This document shows positions 10,711-17,927 of a stretch of DNA of 48,490 bases, one piece after another. Below the pieces are notes generated by a model. The model was not told the origin of the DNA, did not search any database, and saw only the letters and a program-made list of their open reading frames with translations. Origin of the DNA: AC-32 sp036265535. GTDB lineage: Bacteria > Actinomycetota > Thermoleophilia > Gaiellales > Gaiellaceae. A program made the position numbers and the translations under genes. Each line of letters begins with the position of its first letter. The stretch's first letter is position 1. The stretch covers positions 1-48,490 of the forward strand of contig DATAOV010000027.1 of assembly GCA_036265535.1 (NCBI GenBank). The letters run 5' to 3'.

Positions 10711-10796
10711 CATAGCTGCAACTAACGAGGCTCGTTATGGGTGAAATCCGAAAGTGCTCGTTTTGCAGGGAAGACGACGGAGCGCATAGCTGCAAC
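10711..10796. repeat. Direct repeat CATAGCTGCAAC, two copies, around a palindrome
   Basis: The 12-mer CATAGCTGCAAC occurs at 10711-10722 and again at 10785-10796 in the gap between pilC and the cation-transporter gene. Between the copies lies the palindrome at 10723-10737. The arrangement may mark an old insertion or duplication, or paired operator half-sites. I see no transposase or target-site signature. Confidence 0.5.
10723..10737. promoter_or_regulatory. Perfect 15-base palindrome upstream of the cation-transporter gene
   Basis: TAACGAG-G-CTCGTTA is a perfect inverted repeat with a one-base centre, 62 bases before the start of the cation-transporter gene on the minus strand. Its length and position suit an operator for a dimeric regulator such as an ArsR- or TetR-type protein; which one cannot be told. 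Confidence 0.45.
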
Positions 10797-10818
10797 CACA
10801 GACTCAACCACCCGGCAG

Positions 10819-12030
10819 CTACTTGACGAGCGACAGCAGCTTGAACATCGGCAGGTACATGGAAATGATGATCACGCCGACCATCGCGCCGACACCGATC
10901 ATCATCAGCGGCTCGATGATCGCCGTCAGCGAGGAGATCGCGGTGTCGACCTCGTCCTCGTAGAAATCCGCGATCTTCCCGAGCATCTTCTCGAGCTCTC
11001 CGGTTTCCTCGCCGATCTTCACCATCTGGCTGACCATCGGTGGGAAGACAGGGTTCTCGATCAGCGGCTGAGCGATCGGCACGCCCTGGTGCACCTTCTG
11101 GCGCACACCCGCTAGTGCCTCCTCGACGACCCAGTTGCCGGCGGTCTGCCCGGTGATCTCGAGCGCCTTGATGATGTCGACGCCGGCCGCGACAAGCGTC
11201 GAGAGCGTCCGCGAGAAGCGCGCCATCGTCACCTTCAGGACGACGTCGCCGATCTTCATCGGGATCCGGAGCTTGACCCGGTCCCAGAGCTGGCGCCCGG
11301 TCTCGGTCCTCTTGAACCGGCGCACGCCCCAGATCGAGGCGAAGATGGCCGGGAAGATGATGTACCAGTGGTGGCGGAGCTGGTCCGAGGCCGCCACGAC
11401 CCACTGCGTCAGCGTCGGCAGCTCGCCGTTCAGCTGCGCGAAGATCTTCACGAACACCGGCACCAGGAACATCAGCAGGCCGATCAGGACGAGGGTGGCG
11501 AAGATGAGCACCATCGTCGGGTACATCATCGCGCTCTTGACGCGGCGTTTGATCTGCGTCTCCTTCTCGATCTGGTACGCGACGCGGTCGAGCACGGTGT
11601 CCAGGATTCCGGCGGCCTCGCCCGCCTCGACCATCGCGACGTAGAGGCGGCTGAAGATCTTCGGGTGCCGTGTGAGAGCCTGAGAAAGAAGCAGGCCGCC
11701 CTCGACGTCGGCCCGGATCTCCTTGATCACGAGCGCGAAGTACGGGTCGTCGGTCTGCTCCTCGAGGATCACGAGCGAGCTGACGACGTTCAGGCCCGCC
11801 TCGATCATCGTCGCGAACTGGCGCGAGAAGATCTGGAGCGTCTTCGGCTTGATCTTCTTGAAGACCGTCCGGACGCCCTCCTCCCCGCTCGCCGGGAGCT
11901 CCTCGAGGAACTCGGCCAGGAGGCCGCGCACGCGCAGCTGCTCTCTTGCGGCGTCGAGATCAGGGGCGTGGACCTCGCCCGCAAGCTGAAGACCCTCAGC
12001 GTTGATCGCGCTGTAGGAGTACGCCGCCAT
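10819..12030 (-). CDS. pilC: Type IV pilus inner-membrane platform protein PilC/GspF
   Basis: PilC is the membrane platform on which the extension and retraction ATPases act. The 403 residues contain two GspF domains. The first has FSRQFATMIEAGLNVVSSLVIL, the second FSRTLSTLVAAGVDIIKALEI. Membrane segments include MMYPTMVLIFATLVLIGLLMFLVPVFV and the C-terminal LMMIGVGAMVGVIIISMYLPMFKL. The ATG at 12030 lies 10 bases downstream of a GCCGATA -10 box (12041-12047), giving a very short leader with no ribosome binding site. It is divergent from the PilV-like gene and shares the -35 element with it. Confidence 0.95.
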   Translation of the reverse strand: MAAYSYSAINAEGLQLAGEVHAPDLDAAREQLRVRGLLAEFLEELPASGEEGVRTVFKKIKPKTLQIFSRQFATMIEAGLNVVSSLVILEEQTDDPYFALVIKEIRADVEGGLLLSQALTRHPKIFSRLYVAMVEAGEAAGILDTVLDRVAYQIEKETQIKRRVKSAMMYPTMVLIFATLVLIGLLMFLVPVFVKIFAQLNGELPTLTQWVVAASDQLRHHWYIIFPAIFASIWGVRRFKRTETGRQLWDRVKLRIPMKIGDVVLKVTMARFSRTLSTLVAAGVDIIKALEITGQTAGNWVVEEALAGVRQKVHQGVPIAQPLIENPVFPPMVSQMVKIGEETGELEKMLGKIADFYEDEVDTAISSLTAIIEPLMMIGVGAMVGVIIISMYLPMFKLLSLVK

Positions 12031-12040
12031 ACGGGGGTCG

Positions 12041-12067
12041 TATCGGCAGGGTGATAGCGCCGCTTGA
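12041..12067 (-). promoter_or_regulatory. Sigma-28-like promoter of pilC
   Basis: On the minus strand TCAA (12064-12067) is followed by 16 bases and GCCGATA (12041-12047). The layout matches sigma-28 (FliA/SigD/WhiG) promoters, whose known form is TAAA, about 15-16 bases, GCCGATAA. The pilC ATG is 10 bases beyond the -10 box. The -35 bases are the same ones used, in opposite orientation, by the promoter at 12064-12090. Confidence 0.7.
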
Positions 12068-12090
12068 GGGACGGAGGCGGCTTGCCGATA
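12064..12090 (+). promoter_or_regulatory. Sigma-28-like promoter of the PilV-like gene
   Basis: TTGA (12064-12067), 16 bases, then GCCGATA (12084-12090). The -35 is the complement of the TCAA box of the divergent pilC promoter, so both promoters are mirror images around one shared box. The GTG at 12099 begins exactly 8 bases after the -10 box, consistent with a leaderless mRNA. Confidence 0.65.
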
Positions 12091-12098
12091 GGGAATTC

Positions 12099-12629
12099 GT
12101 GGGCTTGCGGCTGCGCTCCGAACGAGGCATGGGCCTGATCGAGCTTCTGATGGCCATGGTGATGCTGAACATCGGCGTCCTCGCGATCGTGGCCGCGTTC
12201 AACTCAGGCATGTTCGCGCTCAACCGCGCGAGCCGGATCTCGACGGCGTCCGCACTGGCCGACGCCCAGATGGAGCTCTACCGCGCTGTCGTCTACAACT
12301 CGATCACGCTCGACTCGACGTTGCTCTCGAGCGTGGACAACACCTACAAGTGCGACTCGGCGCTCGGCGGCTCCTGCCCGAACTCCACCAGCTCCGAGGT
12401 CCAGTCGAGCTGTTCCGGTTCGCCGGCTCCGAACGAGTGCAACCCGAGCCGTTCGGTGACCGGCGCCGACCGCAAGCCGTACCGCGTAGACACCTACATC
12501 ACCTCCGCGACGCCGACCAACGCGCGCTCGCTCAAGGTCGTCACGGTGGTCGTGCGCAACGCCAACGCGCTCTCGGCACGCCCGCTCGCGCGTCTCACGT
12601 CGACGTTCGACCAGTCGACGGGAATGTAA
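12099..12629 (+). CDS. PilV-like minor pilin (prepilin)
   Basis: The 176-residue protein begins with a short basic leader (VGLRLRSERG) and a type III prepilin site, cleaved before MGLIELLMAMVMLNIGVLAIVAAF; the residue at position +5 after cleavage is Glu, as in true pilins. The rest is a Ser/Thr-rich globular domain with four cysteines in the loop KCDSALGGSC...CSGSPAPNEC. I choose the GTG at 12099, because an earlier ATG (12051) would lie upstream of the promoter. Minor pilins of this type help start pilus assembly. Confidence 0.88.
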   Translation: MGLRLRSERGMGLIELLMAMVMLNIGVLAIVAAFNSGMFALNRASRISTASALADAQMELYRAVVYNSITLDSTLLSSVDNTYKCDSALGGSCPNSTSSEVQSSCSGSPAPNECNPSRSVTGADRKPYRVDTYITSATPTNARSLKVVTVVVRNANALSARPLARLTSTFDQSTGM

Positions 12630-12642
12630 GCAGCGCTCCCCG

Positions 12643-13389
12643 CTACTTGACCGAGAGGAACCGCAGCACGTAGCGCGTGCCGTCGGCGGTGTTCATCAGC
12701 GTCATCGGCTTGTTCTTCTTCAGCGTCACCGTCGACTTGCCGTTCTCGAGGGCGCCGCCCGCGATGCCGACCTTCGCAGCCTTGGCGGTCAAAGAGACCA
12801 ACGTGAAGGCCGGGTCGGAGCTCGGGAAGTTGCCGCCGACCTCGACGGTCTGCGGCGCGCCATTGACCGAGATGACGGCGCTCGTGGGAGCCGCGGCGAC
12901 GACCGCTGAGCTACCCAAAGACGAGTTGCTCGAGCCGACGCGGCTCTTCGTGGGCTTGGTGTCGGTGGGCGGTTTCGAGGTGCCTGTGCTCGGCGGACCC
13001 GACGAGGCGCAGCCCGCGCCGCTCGAGTCCGCGCAGTCGAGCTTCAGCTGCTGGACGAAGGGATCCTTCGTGCGGAAGCGGCCGAAGGCGAGCAGCTGCC
13101 CCGATTCCGGGAGCGGGACGGCATCCGGGTCCGCGATTCCGTCGCCGCCGGGGCTGGCGGAGACCGCGGTGGCGTTGCCGCCGCCTAGCGACGGTGCCGC
13201 GATCGGCCCGGTGGTCGCGGTCGTCGACGCCGGCGTCGAGGCGGCCGACTCATTCGCGTTCGGCGGGTGCAGCATCTTCATCGTGCGCGGCACCTGGAAC
13301 GCGAGCAGGCCGAGCAGGAGCACGCCGCCGATCGCCGCGTAGATCTTCTGCTTCTTGGCTTTCGCCTTGGGATCGATCTTCTTGGCCAT
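12643..13389 (-). CDS. PilP-position membrane-anchored protein of the pilus operon
   Basis: The 248-residue protein has a Lys-rich N-terminus (MAKKIDPKAKAKKQKIY), one membrane segment (AAIGGVLLLGLLAFQVP) and a long Ser/Thr/Pro/Gly linker. Its C-terminal beta domain includes SAVISVNGAPQTVEVGGNFPSSDPAFTLVSL. It is the last gene of pilT-pilM-pilN-pilO, the place where PilP stands in Gram-negative bacteria, and has a similar build: membrane anchor, disordered linker, beta domain. It is not a lipoprotein, and no PilQ secretin is seen for it to bind. The FGRFRTKDPFVQQL stretch resembles the PilP-type DPF motif. The name is by position and build, not clear homology. Confidence 0.7.
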   Translation of the reverse strand: MAKKIDPKAKAKKQKIYAAIGGVLLLGLLAFQVPRTMKMLHPPNANESAASTPASTTATTGPIAAPSLGGGNATAVSASPGGDGIADPDAVPLPESGQLLAFGRFRTKDPFVQQLKLDCADSSGAGCASSGPPSTGTSKPPTDTKPTKSRVGSSNSSLGSSAVVAAAPTSAVISVNGAPQTVEVGGNFPSSDPAFTLVSLTAKAAKVGIAGGALENGKSTVTLKKNKPMTLMNTADGTRYVLRFLSVK

Positions 13390-13392
13390 GTC

Positions 13393-14136
13393 CTAGGCGC
13401 CGGCCGGAGCCGCGGTCGCGTCGCTCGGCGCGGGGGTCGTGGGGGTCGTGGGAGTCGTGGTCGTGGGCGTCGTCGCCGTCGGCCCAGTCGTGCCGGTGGC
13501 GCCGGTGGCACCCGTCGCCCCGGTCGCGGGCGCTCCGGGCGGCACCACCGTCGGGGCGGTGCCGGTGCCGAACACGAACGCGTCGATCACGAGATGCGCG
13601 CGGATCTCCGGGAAGCCCGGGGGCGGCGGAGCCTCCGCGAAGTCGATCGAGTCGATCGCGAACAGGCGCCCCGTCGCATCCAGCGCGCCGCGGCGCACGT
13701 CGACGAGATTCCGCAGGCGGTAGAGAAAATCGGAGAGGTCGTAGAAGTTCCCCTGGAACTCGACCGTGATCGGGATCGCCAGGTAGCCCGAGATCGCGGT
13801 CGCGGTTGTGGCGGGGGTGATCTGCTCGAACGTGATCCCGCTGTCCTCGGCGACCTGGTTCAGCTCGAGGACGATCCCCGGCATGTCGACCTGGTCGGGC
13901 ATCGCCTTCGTGAGCCGATAGAGGTCCGCGACGCGGATGGCCGCGCCCTTCTTCGCCTCGAGCGTGAGCGCGCGAGCAGCGGCGATGGCGTCGTTCGTGT
14001 CCGCGATCTGCTTGTCGAGGTCGCCTGCGTGAGCGCGCTGCGGCCCGATCACCAGGAACCAACCGCCGAGGCCGACAAACACGAAGCCGAGCGCGATCAG
14101 CGCGATCAGCAGCGGCTGCGGGAGGCGGCGCTTCAC
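13393..14136 (-). CDS. pilO: Type IV pilus assembly protein PilO
   Basis: PilO pairs with PilN to form the periplasmic or cell-wall-facing alignment subcomplex. The 247 residues have one N-terminal membrane helix (LLIALIALGFVFVGLGGWFLVIG), a coiled-coil segment (DLDKQIADTNDAIAAARALTLEAKKG), and a ferredoxin-like domain (ITFEQITPATTATAISGYLAIPITVEFQGNFYDLSDFLYRLRNL, typical for PilO). The last 50 residues are a low-complexity Thr/Pro/Gly/Ala tail written in short DNA repeats (13400-13530). The GTG start overlaps the pilN stop by 4 bases. Confidence 0.9.
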   Translation of the reverse strand: MKRRLPQPLLIALIALGFVFVGLGGWFLVIGPQRAHAGDLDKQIADTNDAIAAARALTLEAKKGAAIRVADLYRLTKAMPDQVDMPGIVLELNQVAEDSGITFEQITPATTATAISGYLAIPITVEFQGNFYDLSDFLYRLRNLVDVRRGALDATGRLFAIDSIDFAEAPPPPGFPEIRAHLVIDAFVFGTGTAPTVVPPGAPATGATGATGATGTTGPTATTPTTTTPTTPTTPAPSDATAAPAGA

Positions 14137-14756
14137 TGCCCGCTCCCCGGAGCACGCACGTCGGCGACGATGACGAAGTGCACCGCTTTCGAGGTCCCAA
14201 CCTTGGTCAGCGTGCTCTGCTGGAGCTGGACGTTGACGAGGTCGGGGACGACCGAGAGCCTGCTCAGCAGCCGCGCGACGGCCGGGTGCGAGTACGTGTA
14301 GCCGTCGAGCGTGAACTCCGTCGCAGCGACCGTCGTGCCCACTGCGGCCGGCGCCGGCGCGGCCGGGACCGACGACGAAACGGGAGCCTTCGCCGAGAGC
14401 GTCGCGAGCCAGACGTCGTCTGGGAGGACGAGCGAGAGCTCACGGAAGATCCGGTCCCACGCGACCCGACGCGAGAGCGCGGCGCTGAGCGCGGTCACGC
14501 GCACCTGCTTGTCGCTCGCGAGCGCGCTCTGGCTCTTGACCTTCGAGGCGTCCGGGGTCGGGATCGCGTGCAGGGTGTCCTGCAGCGTCGCGAGCTCGGC
14601 CTGCTTGTCCTTGACCTTGCCGCTGGCCGAGAGGAACGCGAACGAGAGCACGCCCGTCAGGAGTACGGCGGCGACGACGGGAACGAGAACGATCCACTGC
14701 GTCTTCTGGCCACCGCGCCGCGCGTCCTCTCGCGGAAGAAGGTTGATCGCGCGCAC
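14133..14756 (-). CDS. pilN: Type IV pilus assembly protein PilN
   Basis: PilN binds the cytoplasmic protein PilM through its extreme N-terminus. That motif is present here (MRAINLLPRE, family consensus xINLLP). It is followed by a membrane helix (WIVLVPVVAAVLLTGVLSFAFL), a coiled-coil and a fimbrial-assembly domain (RIFRELSLVLPDDVWLATLS). The protein has 207 residues. The GTG start at 14756 is one base past the pilM stop, so translation is coupled. Confidence 0.93.
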   Translation of the reverse strand: MRAINLLPREDARRGGQKTQWIVLVPVVAAVLLTGVLSFAFLSASGKVKDKQAELATLQDTLHAIPTPDASKVKSQSALASDKQVRVTALSAALSRRVAWDRIFRELSLVLPDDVWLATLSAKAPVSSSVPAAPAPAAVGTTVAATEFTLDGYTYSHPAVARLLSRLSVVPDLVNVQLQQSTLTKVGTSKAVHFVIVADVRAPGSGQ

Positions 14757-14757
14757 G

Positions 14758-16143
14758 TCAGTCCTCGATTCCGAGGCCGATTGCGACGGCGAGCGAGCCG
14801 AGCTGCTCCGTCTCGCGAACCTTGCGGCCGAGCTTCACGCGCGTGAGCGGGTCGCCGACCGCGACGCGGACGCCGATCAGCCGCTGGAGCTCCTCCGCGA
14901 GCCCCGCGAGGTGTGCGGTCCCACCCGTGATCACGATCTCCCCGATGCCCAGGGAACCGGGCTGGTTCTGGTAGAACTGCAGCGAGGAGACGAGCTCCCG
15001 CGCGAAGGTCTGAAGCTGGCGGCGAACCGCGTCGCGCGCGTTGTCGGCTTGCTCCTGGGTCAGCCCTTCGGGCACGTTGGTGGTGGCCAGCGAGAGCTCG
15101 CGCTTGAACGGCTCGGCCTCGGAGGGCGCGCAGTCGAGCTCGCGCGAGATCGCGACGTCCAGGGTCTGGCCGCCCCAATCGAGTACTCGCGTGAACTCGC
15201 AGACGCTGCCGTCGGAGACGGCGAAGGTCGAGCGGTCGTGGCCGATCGAGACGACGACGAGCGCGGCATCGGCCTGAGCCTCGTCCCCGGCCGCCGGGGG
15301 CTCGCCCAGTGCGCGCAGGAGCGCGAAGGCCTCGAGATCGATCCCGGAGAGGCGGATGCCCGCCTTCTTGCAGGCGGCGACGTAGCGGTCGATCAGCTCG
15401 CGGTAGGCGACCACGAGCAGGATCCGGCGCGCCTTGTTCCCCTCGTCGTCAACGCGCTCGCCGAGCACGTGGAAGTCGAGGACCGCCTCCTCGATCGGGA
15501 TCGGCAGCGCCTCCTGGGCGCGGAAGCGAATCGCGTTCTCGAGCTGCTTCGGGTCGTCGATTCCCGCGATCTCGAAGATCCGGACGCCGATGCGGTTGTT
15601 GGCGATGCCGAGCCGCACGCCCTGGCGCGGAAGCCTGTGCTTGCGGAAGAACGCGCGCAATGCGTCGGCGAGGAGCTCGGGCTCGCGCAGCTCGCCGCCC
15701 ACGACGAGGCCGTGGTCGAGGTCCTCGCGCGCGACCTGGATCAGCTCCGGGGAGCCGTTGTTGACGATCCGCGCAGCCGCGAGCTGGGAGGCGCCGATCT
15801 TCAGACCGACGACACGCTTGGCGCGCTTCGGCGCTCCGCCCTGGCGGCGGAGGCTTCGCTTGGTGCGGCCCTTGGCCGGCTTCTCGGTCTGCCCGTCCGC
15901 GGCGGGCTTCGGTGCCTTGGCCTTCGGCTGCTTCGGCTTGCGCCGGAACGAGAGCGAGATCTCCTTCTTCAGCAGCGAGCCCCTCTCGGGCTCGTCCTCG
16001 ATCGTGTCCTCGAGCTCCGGCTCGACCTCAGGGACGGACTCGGCTCCCGGCTCGAGCGACTGGGTCACCTCCTCGAGCGCCTCCAGCTCTTCGTCGGCGT
16101 CCTTCTTGCGGCCGAACGAGATCTCCTTGTTCCAGTCGACCAC
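14758..16143 (-). CDS. pilM: Type IV pilus assembly ATPase-fold protein PilM with long N-terminal extension
   Basis: PilM is an FtsA/actin-fold protein that recruits PilN on the inner face of the membrane. The canonical domain starts near residue 110 (KRVVGLKIGASQLAAARI) and includes the nucleotide-site patterns VVVSIGHDRSTFAVSDG and IVITGGTAHLAGLAEEL. The first 108 residues are an extra, charged region. It holds two copies of a short motif, KEISFGRKK near residue 6 and KEISLSFRRK near residue 59, separated by an acidic stretch. Total length is 461, about 100 more than usual. It starts with a GTG (16143), 3 bases after the pilT stop. Confidence 0.93.
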   Translation of the reverse strand: MVDWNKEISFGRKKDADEELEALEEVTQSLEPGAESVPEVEPELEDTIEDEPERGSLLKKEISLSFRRKPKQPKAKAPKPAADGQTEKPAKGRTKRSLRRQGGAPKRAKRVVGLKIGASQLAAARIVNNGSPELIQVAREDLDHGLVVGGELREPELLADALRAFFRKHRLPRQGVRLGIANNRIGVRIFEIAGIDDPKQLENAIRFRAQEALPIPIEEAVLDFHVLGERVDDEGNKARRILLVVAYRELIDRYVAACKKAGIRLSGIDLEAFALLRALGEPPAAGDEAQADAALVVVSIGHDRSTFAVSDGSVCEFTRVLDWGGQTLDVAISRELDCAPSEAEPFKRELSLATTNVPEGLTQEQADNARDAVRRQLQTFARELVSSLQFYQNQPGSLGIGEIVITGGTAHLAGLAEELQRLIGVRVAVGDPLTRVKLGRKVRETEQLGSLAVAIGLGIED

Positions 16144-16146
16144 GCG

Positions 16147-17280
16147 CTACGCCTCCGCCACCCGGAGGCTTGGGACATCCGACGTGGCCGCGGGAACCTG
16201 GAAGCCGGCCCGCTCGAGCAGGCCGTACAGCTGTTCCGGACGGCTCGAGCGCGAGAGCGCCACGTCGAGGGTGATGACGCCGCGCAGAGTGAGATCGGCG
16301 AGCGACTGCTCCATCGTCTGCATCCCGCGCGCGTTGCCGGTCTGCATCACGGAGTAGACCTGCTCGACCTTCGACTGGCGGATCAGGTTCCGGACGGCGT
16401 CGTCGGGAAAGAGGATCTCGAGCGCCGGAACGCGGCCCGTGCCGTCGGCGGTCGGAAGCAGTGCCTGGGTGACGACGCCTTCGAGCGTGGCGGCGAGCTG
16501 GATCCGGATCTGGTCCTGCTGTCCGGCCGGGAAGGCGTCGACGACGCGGTCGATCGTCCCGGGGGCACTCTGGGTGTGGAGGGTGGCGAAGACGAGGTGG
16601 CCCGTCTCGGCCGCGGTCAAGGCGGTCGAGATCGTCTCGAGGTCGCGCATCTCGCCGAGGAGGATCACGTCGGGGTCCTGGCGGAGCGCGGCGCGCAGGG
16701 CTTCCGCGAAGCTCGTCGCATCGACGCCGATCTCGCGCTGGTTCACCACGCAGCGCTTGTGCCGGTGCACGAACTCGATCGGGTCCTCGATCGTGAGAAT
16801 GTGCTCGGCTCGCTTGCGGTTGATCTCGTCGATCAGCGCCGCGAGCGTCGTCGACTTACCGGAGCCGGTCGGGCCGGTGACGAGCACGAGCCCGCGCGGG
16901 CGGTCGGTCAGCTCGTGCAGGGCGTTGGGAATGCCGAGCTCTTCGAGCGTCTTGATCTCGGTAGGGATCAGGCGGAAGGCGGCGCCGAGCGATCCACGCT
17001 GCCAGTACACGTTCACGCGAAAGCGCGCGAGGCCGGGAATCGAGTGGGCGAAGTCGATCTGACGGTCGAGCTCGAGGTGCTTCTGCTGCTCGGTCGAGAG
17101 GACGCGGTAGAGCAGCTGCTGCGTCATGTCCCCCGTCAGCGGCGGGATCTCCTGGAGCGGCTCGAGCTTCCCGCGCACGCGTACGACCGGGTGCGCGCCC
17201 ACGGCGACGTGCAGATCGGACGCATTCCGCGTCACCATCTGCTCGAGCAGATCGTCGATCGAGTACAGAGTTTCCGCCAT
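16147..17280 (-). CDS. pilT: Type IV pilus retraction ATPase PilT
   Basis: PilT is the hexameric ATPase that depolymerises the pilus for twitching or DNA uptake. The 377 residues show Walker A (GPTGSGKSTTLA, near residue 133), the Asp box (LTIEDPIEFVH), Walker B (DPDVILLGEMRDLETI), the His box (HLVFATLHTQSA) and the retraction-specific AVRNLIRQSK motif (family AIRNLIRE). I choose the ATG at 17280 (MAETLYSIDDLL). The upstream ATG at 17310 falls inside the promoter. It heads the operon pilT-pilM-pilN-pilO-PilP-like and is followed by pilM after 3 bases. Confidence 0.95.
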   Translation of the reverse strand: MAETLYSIDDLLEQMVTRNASDLHVAVGAHPVVRVRGKLEPLQEIPPLTGDMTQQLLYRVLSTEQQKHLELDRQIDFAHSIPGLARFRVNVYWQRGSLGAAFRLIPTEIKTLEELGIPNALHELTDRPRGLVLVTGPTGSGKSTTLAALIDEINRKRAEHILTIEDPIEFVHRHKRCVVNQREIGVDATSFAEALRAALRQDPDVILLGEMRDLETISTALTAAETGHLVFATLHTQSAPGTIDRVVDAFPAGQQDQIRIQLAATLEGVVTQALLPTADGTGRVPALEILFPDDAVRNLIRQSKVEQVYSVMQTGNARGMQTMEQSLADLTLRGVITLDVALSRSSRPEQLYGLLERAGFQVPAATSDVPSLRVAEA

Positions 17281-17295
17281 GGCCGCTGGGCGAGC

Positions 17296-17322
17296 TATCG
17301 GCAGTGCCATGCCCTTTCTTGA
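17296..17322 (-). promoter_or_regulatory. Sigma-28-like promoter of the pilTMNO operon
   Basis: Minus strand: TCAA (17319-17322), 16 bases, GCCGATA (17296-17302). The pilT ATG is 15 bases beyond the -10 box and has no ribosome binding site, so the leader would be only about 7 bases. Confidence 0.72.
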
Positions 17323-17356
17323 GGGTCGTTTCGGAGGGCCGGAGGGTGATCAGCGT

Positions 17357-17375
17357 TCACCCAATCGGGGGGTGA
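17357..17375 (+). promoter_or_regulatory. Inverted repeat upstream of pilin gene 1
   Basis: TCACCC (17357-17362) and GGGTGA (17370-17375) form an imperfect operator-like or hairpin repeat with the centre AATCGGG. A near copy lies at 18321-18338 before pilin gene 3. A weak -10-like GGCGATA (17390-17396) follows at nearly the same distance as GCCGATC in the other copy. It may be an activator site or a leader hairpin for strong pilin expression. Confidence 0.5.
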
Positions 17376-17442
17376 GCGAGGGCGAGTCGGCGGGCGATAC
17401 AGGGACAGGCCATCTGCGCACCCCTTCAAGGAGGACCACAGA

Positions 17443-17835
17443 ATGCTTGCAAGGCTTTCGCACCGACTCGGCCAGGTGCGGCGTGAGGAAGGTTTCACCC
17501 TCATCGAGCTCCTGGTCGTCATCATCATCCTCGGGATCCTGCTTGCGATCGCGATCCCCTCGTACCTGAGCTTCCGCACCCGGGCGAACAAGTCCGCTGC
17601 GCAGGCCAACGTCCGCGCCGCCGTCCCCGGCATGGAGGCGTTCAACGCCGACCACGCCACCGGCTACACGGGCGTCACCCTGACCAAGCTCCAGGGCTCG
17701 TACGACGCCGGGATCAAGAACATCAAGATCTCGGTCGCCACGCTCGGCGGCTACTGCATCCGCAACACCGTCCCGGGCACGGTGACGTACCACAAGTCGG
17801 GTCCCTCCGGCGACATCAAGACGGGCTCCTGCTAA
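17443..17835 (+). CDS. pilA: Major type IV pilin, copy 1
   Basis: The 130-residue prepilin has a leader of 17 residues ending REEG, then the mature N-terminus FTLIELLVVIIILGILLAIAIPSYL with Glu at +5. The mature protein is about 113 residues, short for a pilin, and has one disulfide pair (GGYCI ... TGSC at the very C-terminus), the classical pilin D-loop. A strong ribosome binding site (AAGGAGGACC, spacing 5-6) precedes the ATG, unlike the leaderless pilus genes around it. It is followed by a strong terminator, so it is its own unit. Confidence 0.95.
   Translation: MLARLSHRLGQVRREEGFTLIELLVVIIILGILLAIAIPSYLSFRTRANKSAAQANVRAAVPGMEAFNADHATGYTGVTLTKLQGSYDAGIKNIKISVATLGGYCIRNTVPGTVTYHKSGPSGDIKTGSC
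17515..17760 (+). repeat. Near-identical 246-base segment shared with 18469-18714
   Basis: Pilin copies 1 and 3 are identical over this segment except for three bases, all silent. Two of the three bases in copy 3 (AAGTCCGCAGCACAG) match pilin copy 2 rather than copy 1. This points to recent gene conversion among the three copies. Confidence 0.9.
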
Positions 17836-17856
17836 GGAACCTCGCTTCGAGCGACG

Positions 17857-17888
17857 AAAGGGCGCGGGAGACCGCGCCCTTTCTTTTT
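17857..17888 (+). terminator. Intrinsic terminator after pilin copy 1
   Basis: AAAGGGCGCGG, loop GAGA, CCGCGCCCTTT: an 11-bp perfect stem (17857-17867 with 17872-17882), then CTTTTT. A clear Rho-independent terminator 22 bases after the stop codon. Confidence 0.92.
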
Positions 17889-17892
17889 GCGC

Positions 17893-17919
17893 TAACGGCG
17901 GAGGCGTCTCCCGCCGATA
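17893..17919 (+). promoter_or_regulatory. Sigma-28-like promoter of pilin copy 2
   Basis: TAAC (17893-17896), 16 bases, GCCGATA (17913-17919). The -35 is one base from the canonical sigma-28 TAAA. The GTG of pilin copy 2 begins exactly 8 bases after the -10 box, consistent with a leaderless mRNA. Confidence 0.7.
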
Positions 17920-17927
17920 CGGCTCCT

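Noticed and set aside
13914..13920. GCCGATA on the plus strand inside pilO
   Set aside because: No TCAA-like box 16 bases upstream and no gene start downstream; it is part of the pilO coding sequence.
14311..17322. A 1003-codon open frame on the plus strand opposite pilN, pilM and pilT
   Set aside because: It is antisense to three certain pilus genes and has shadow-like composition.
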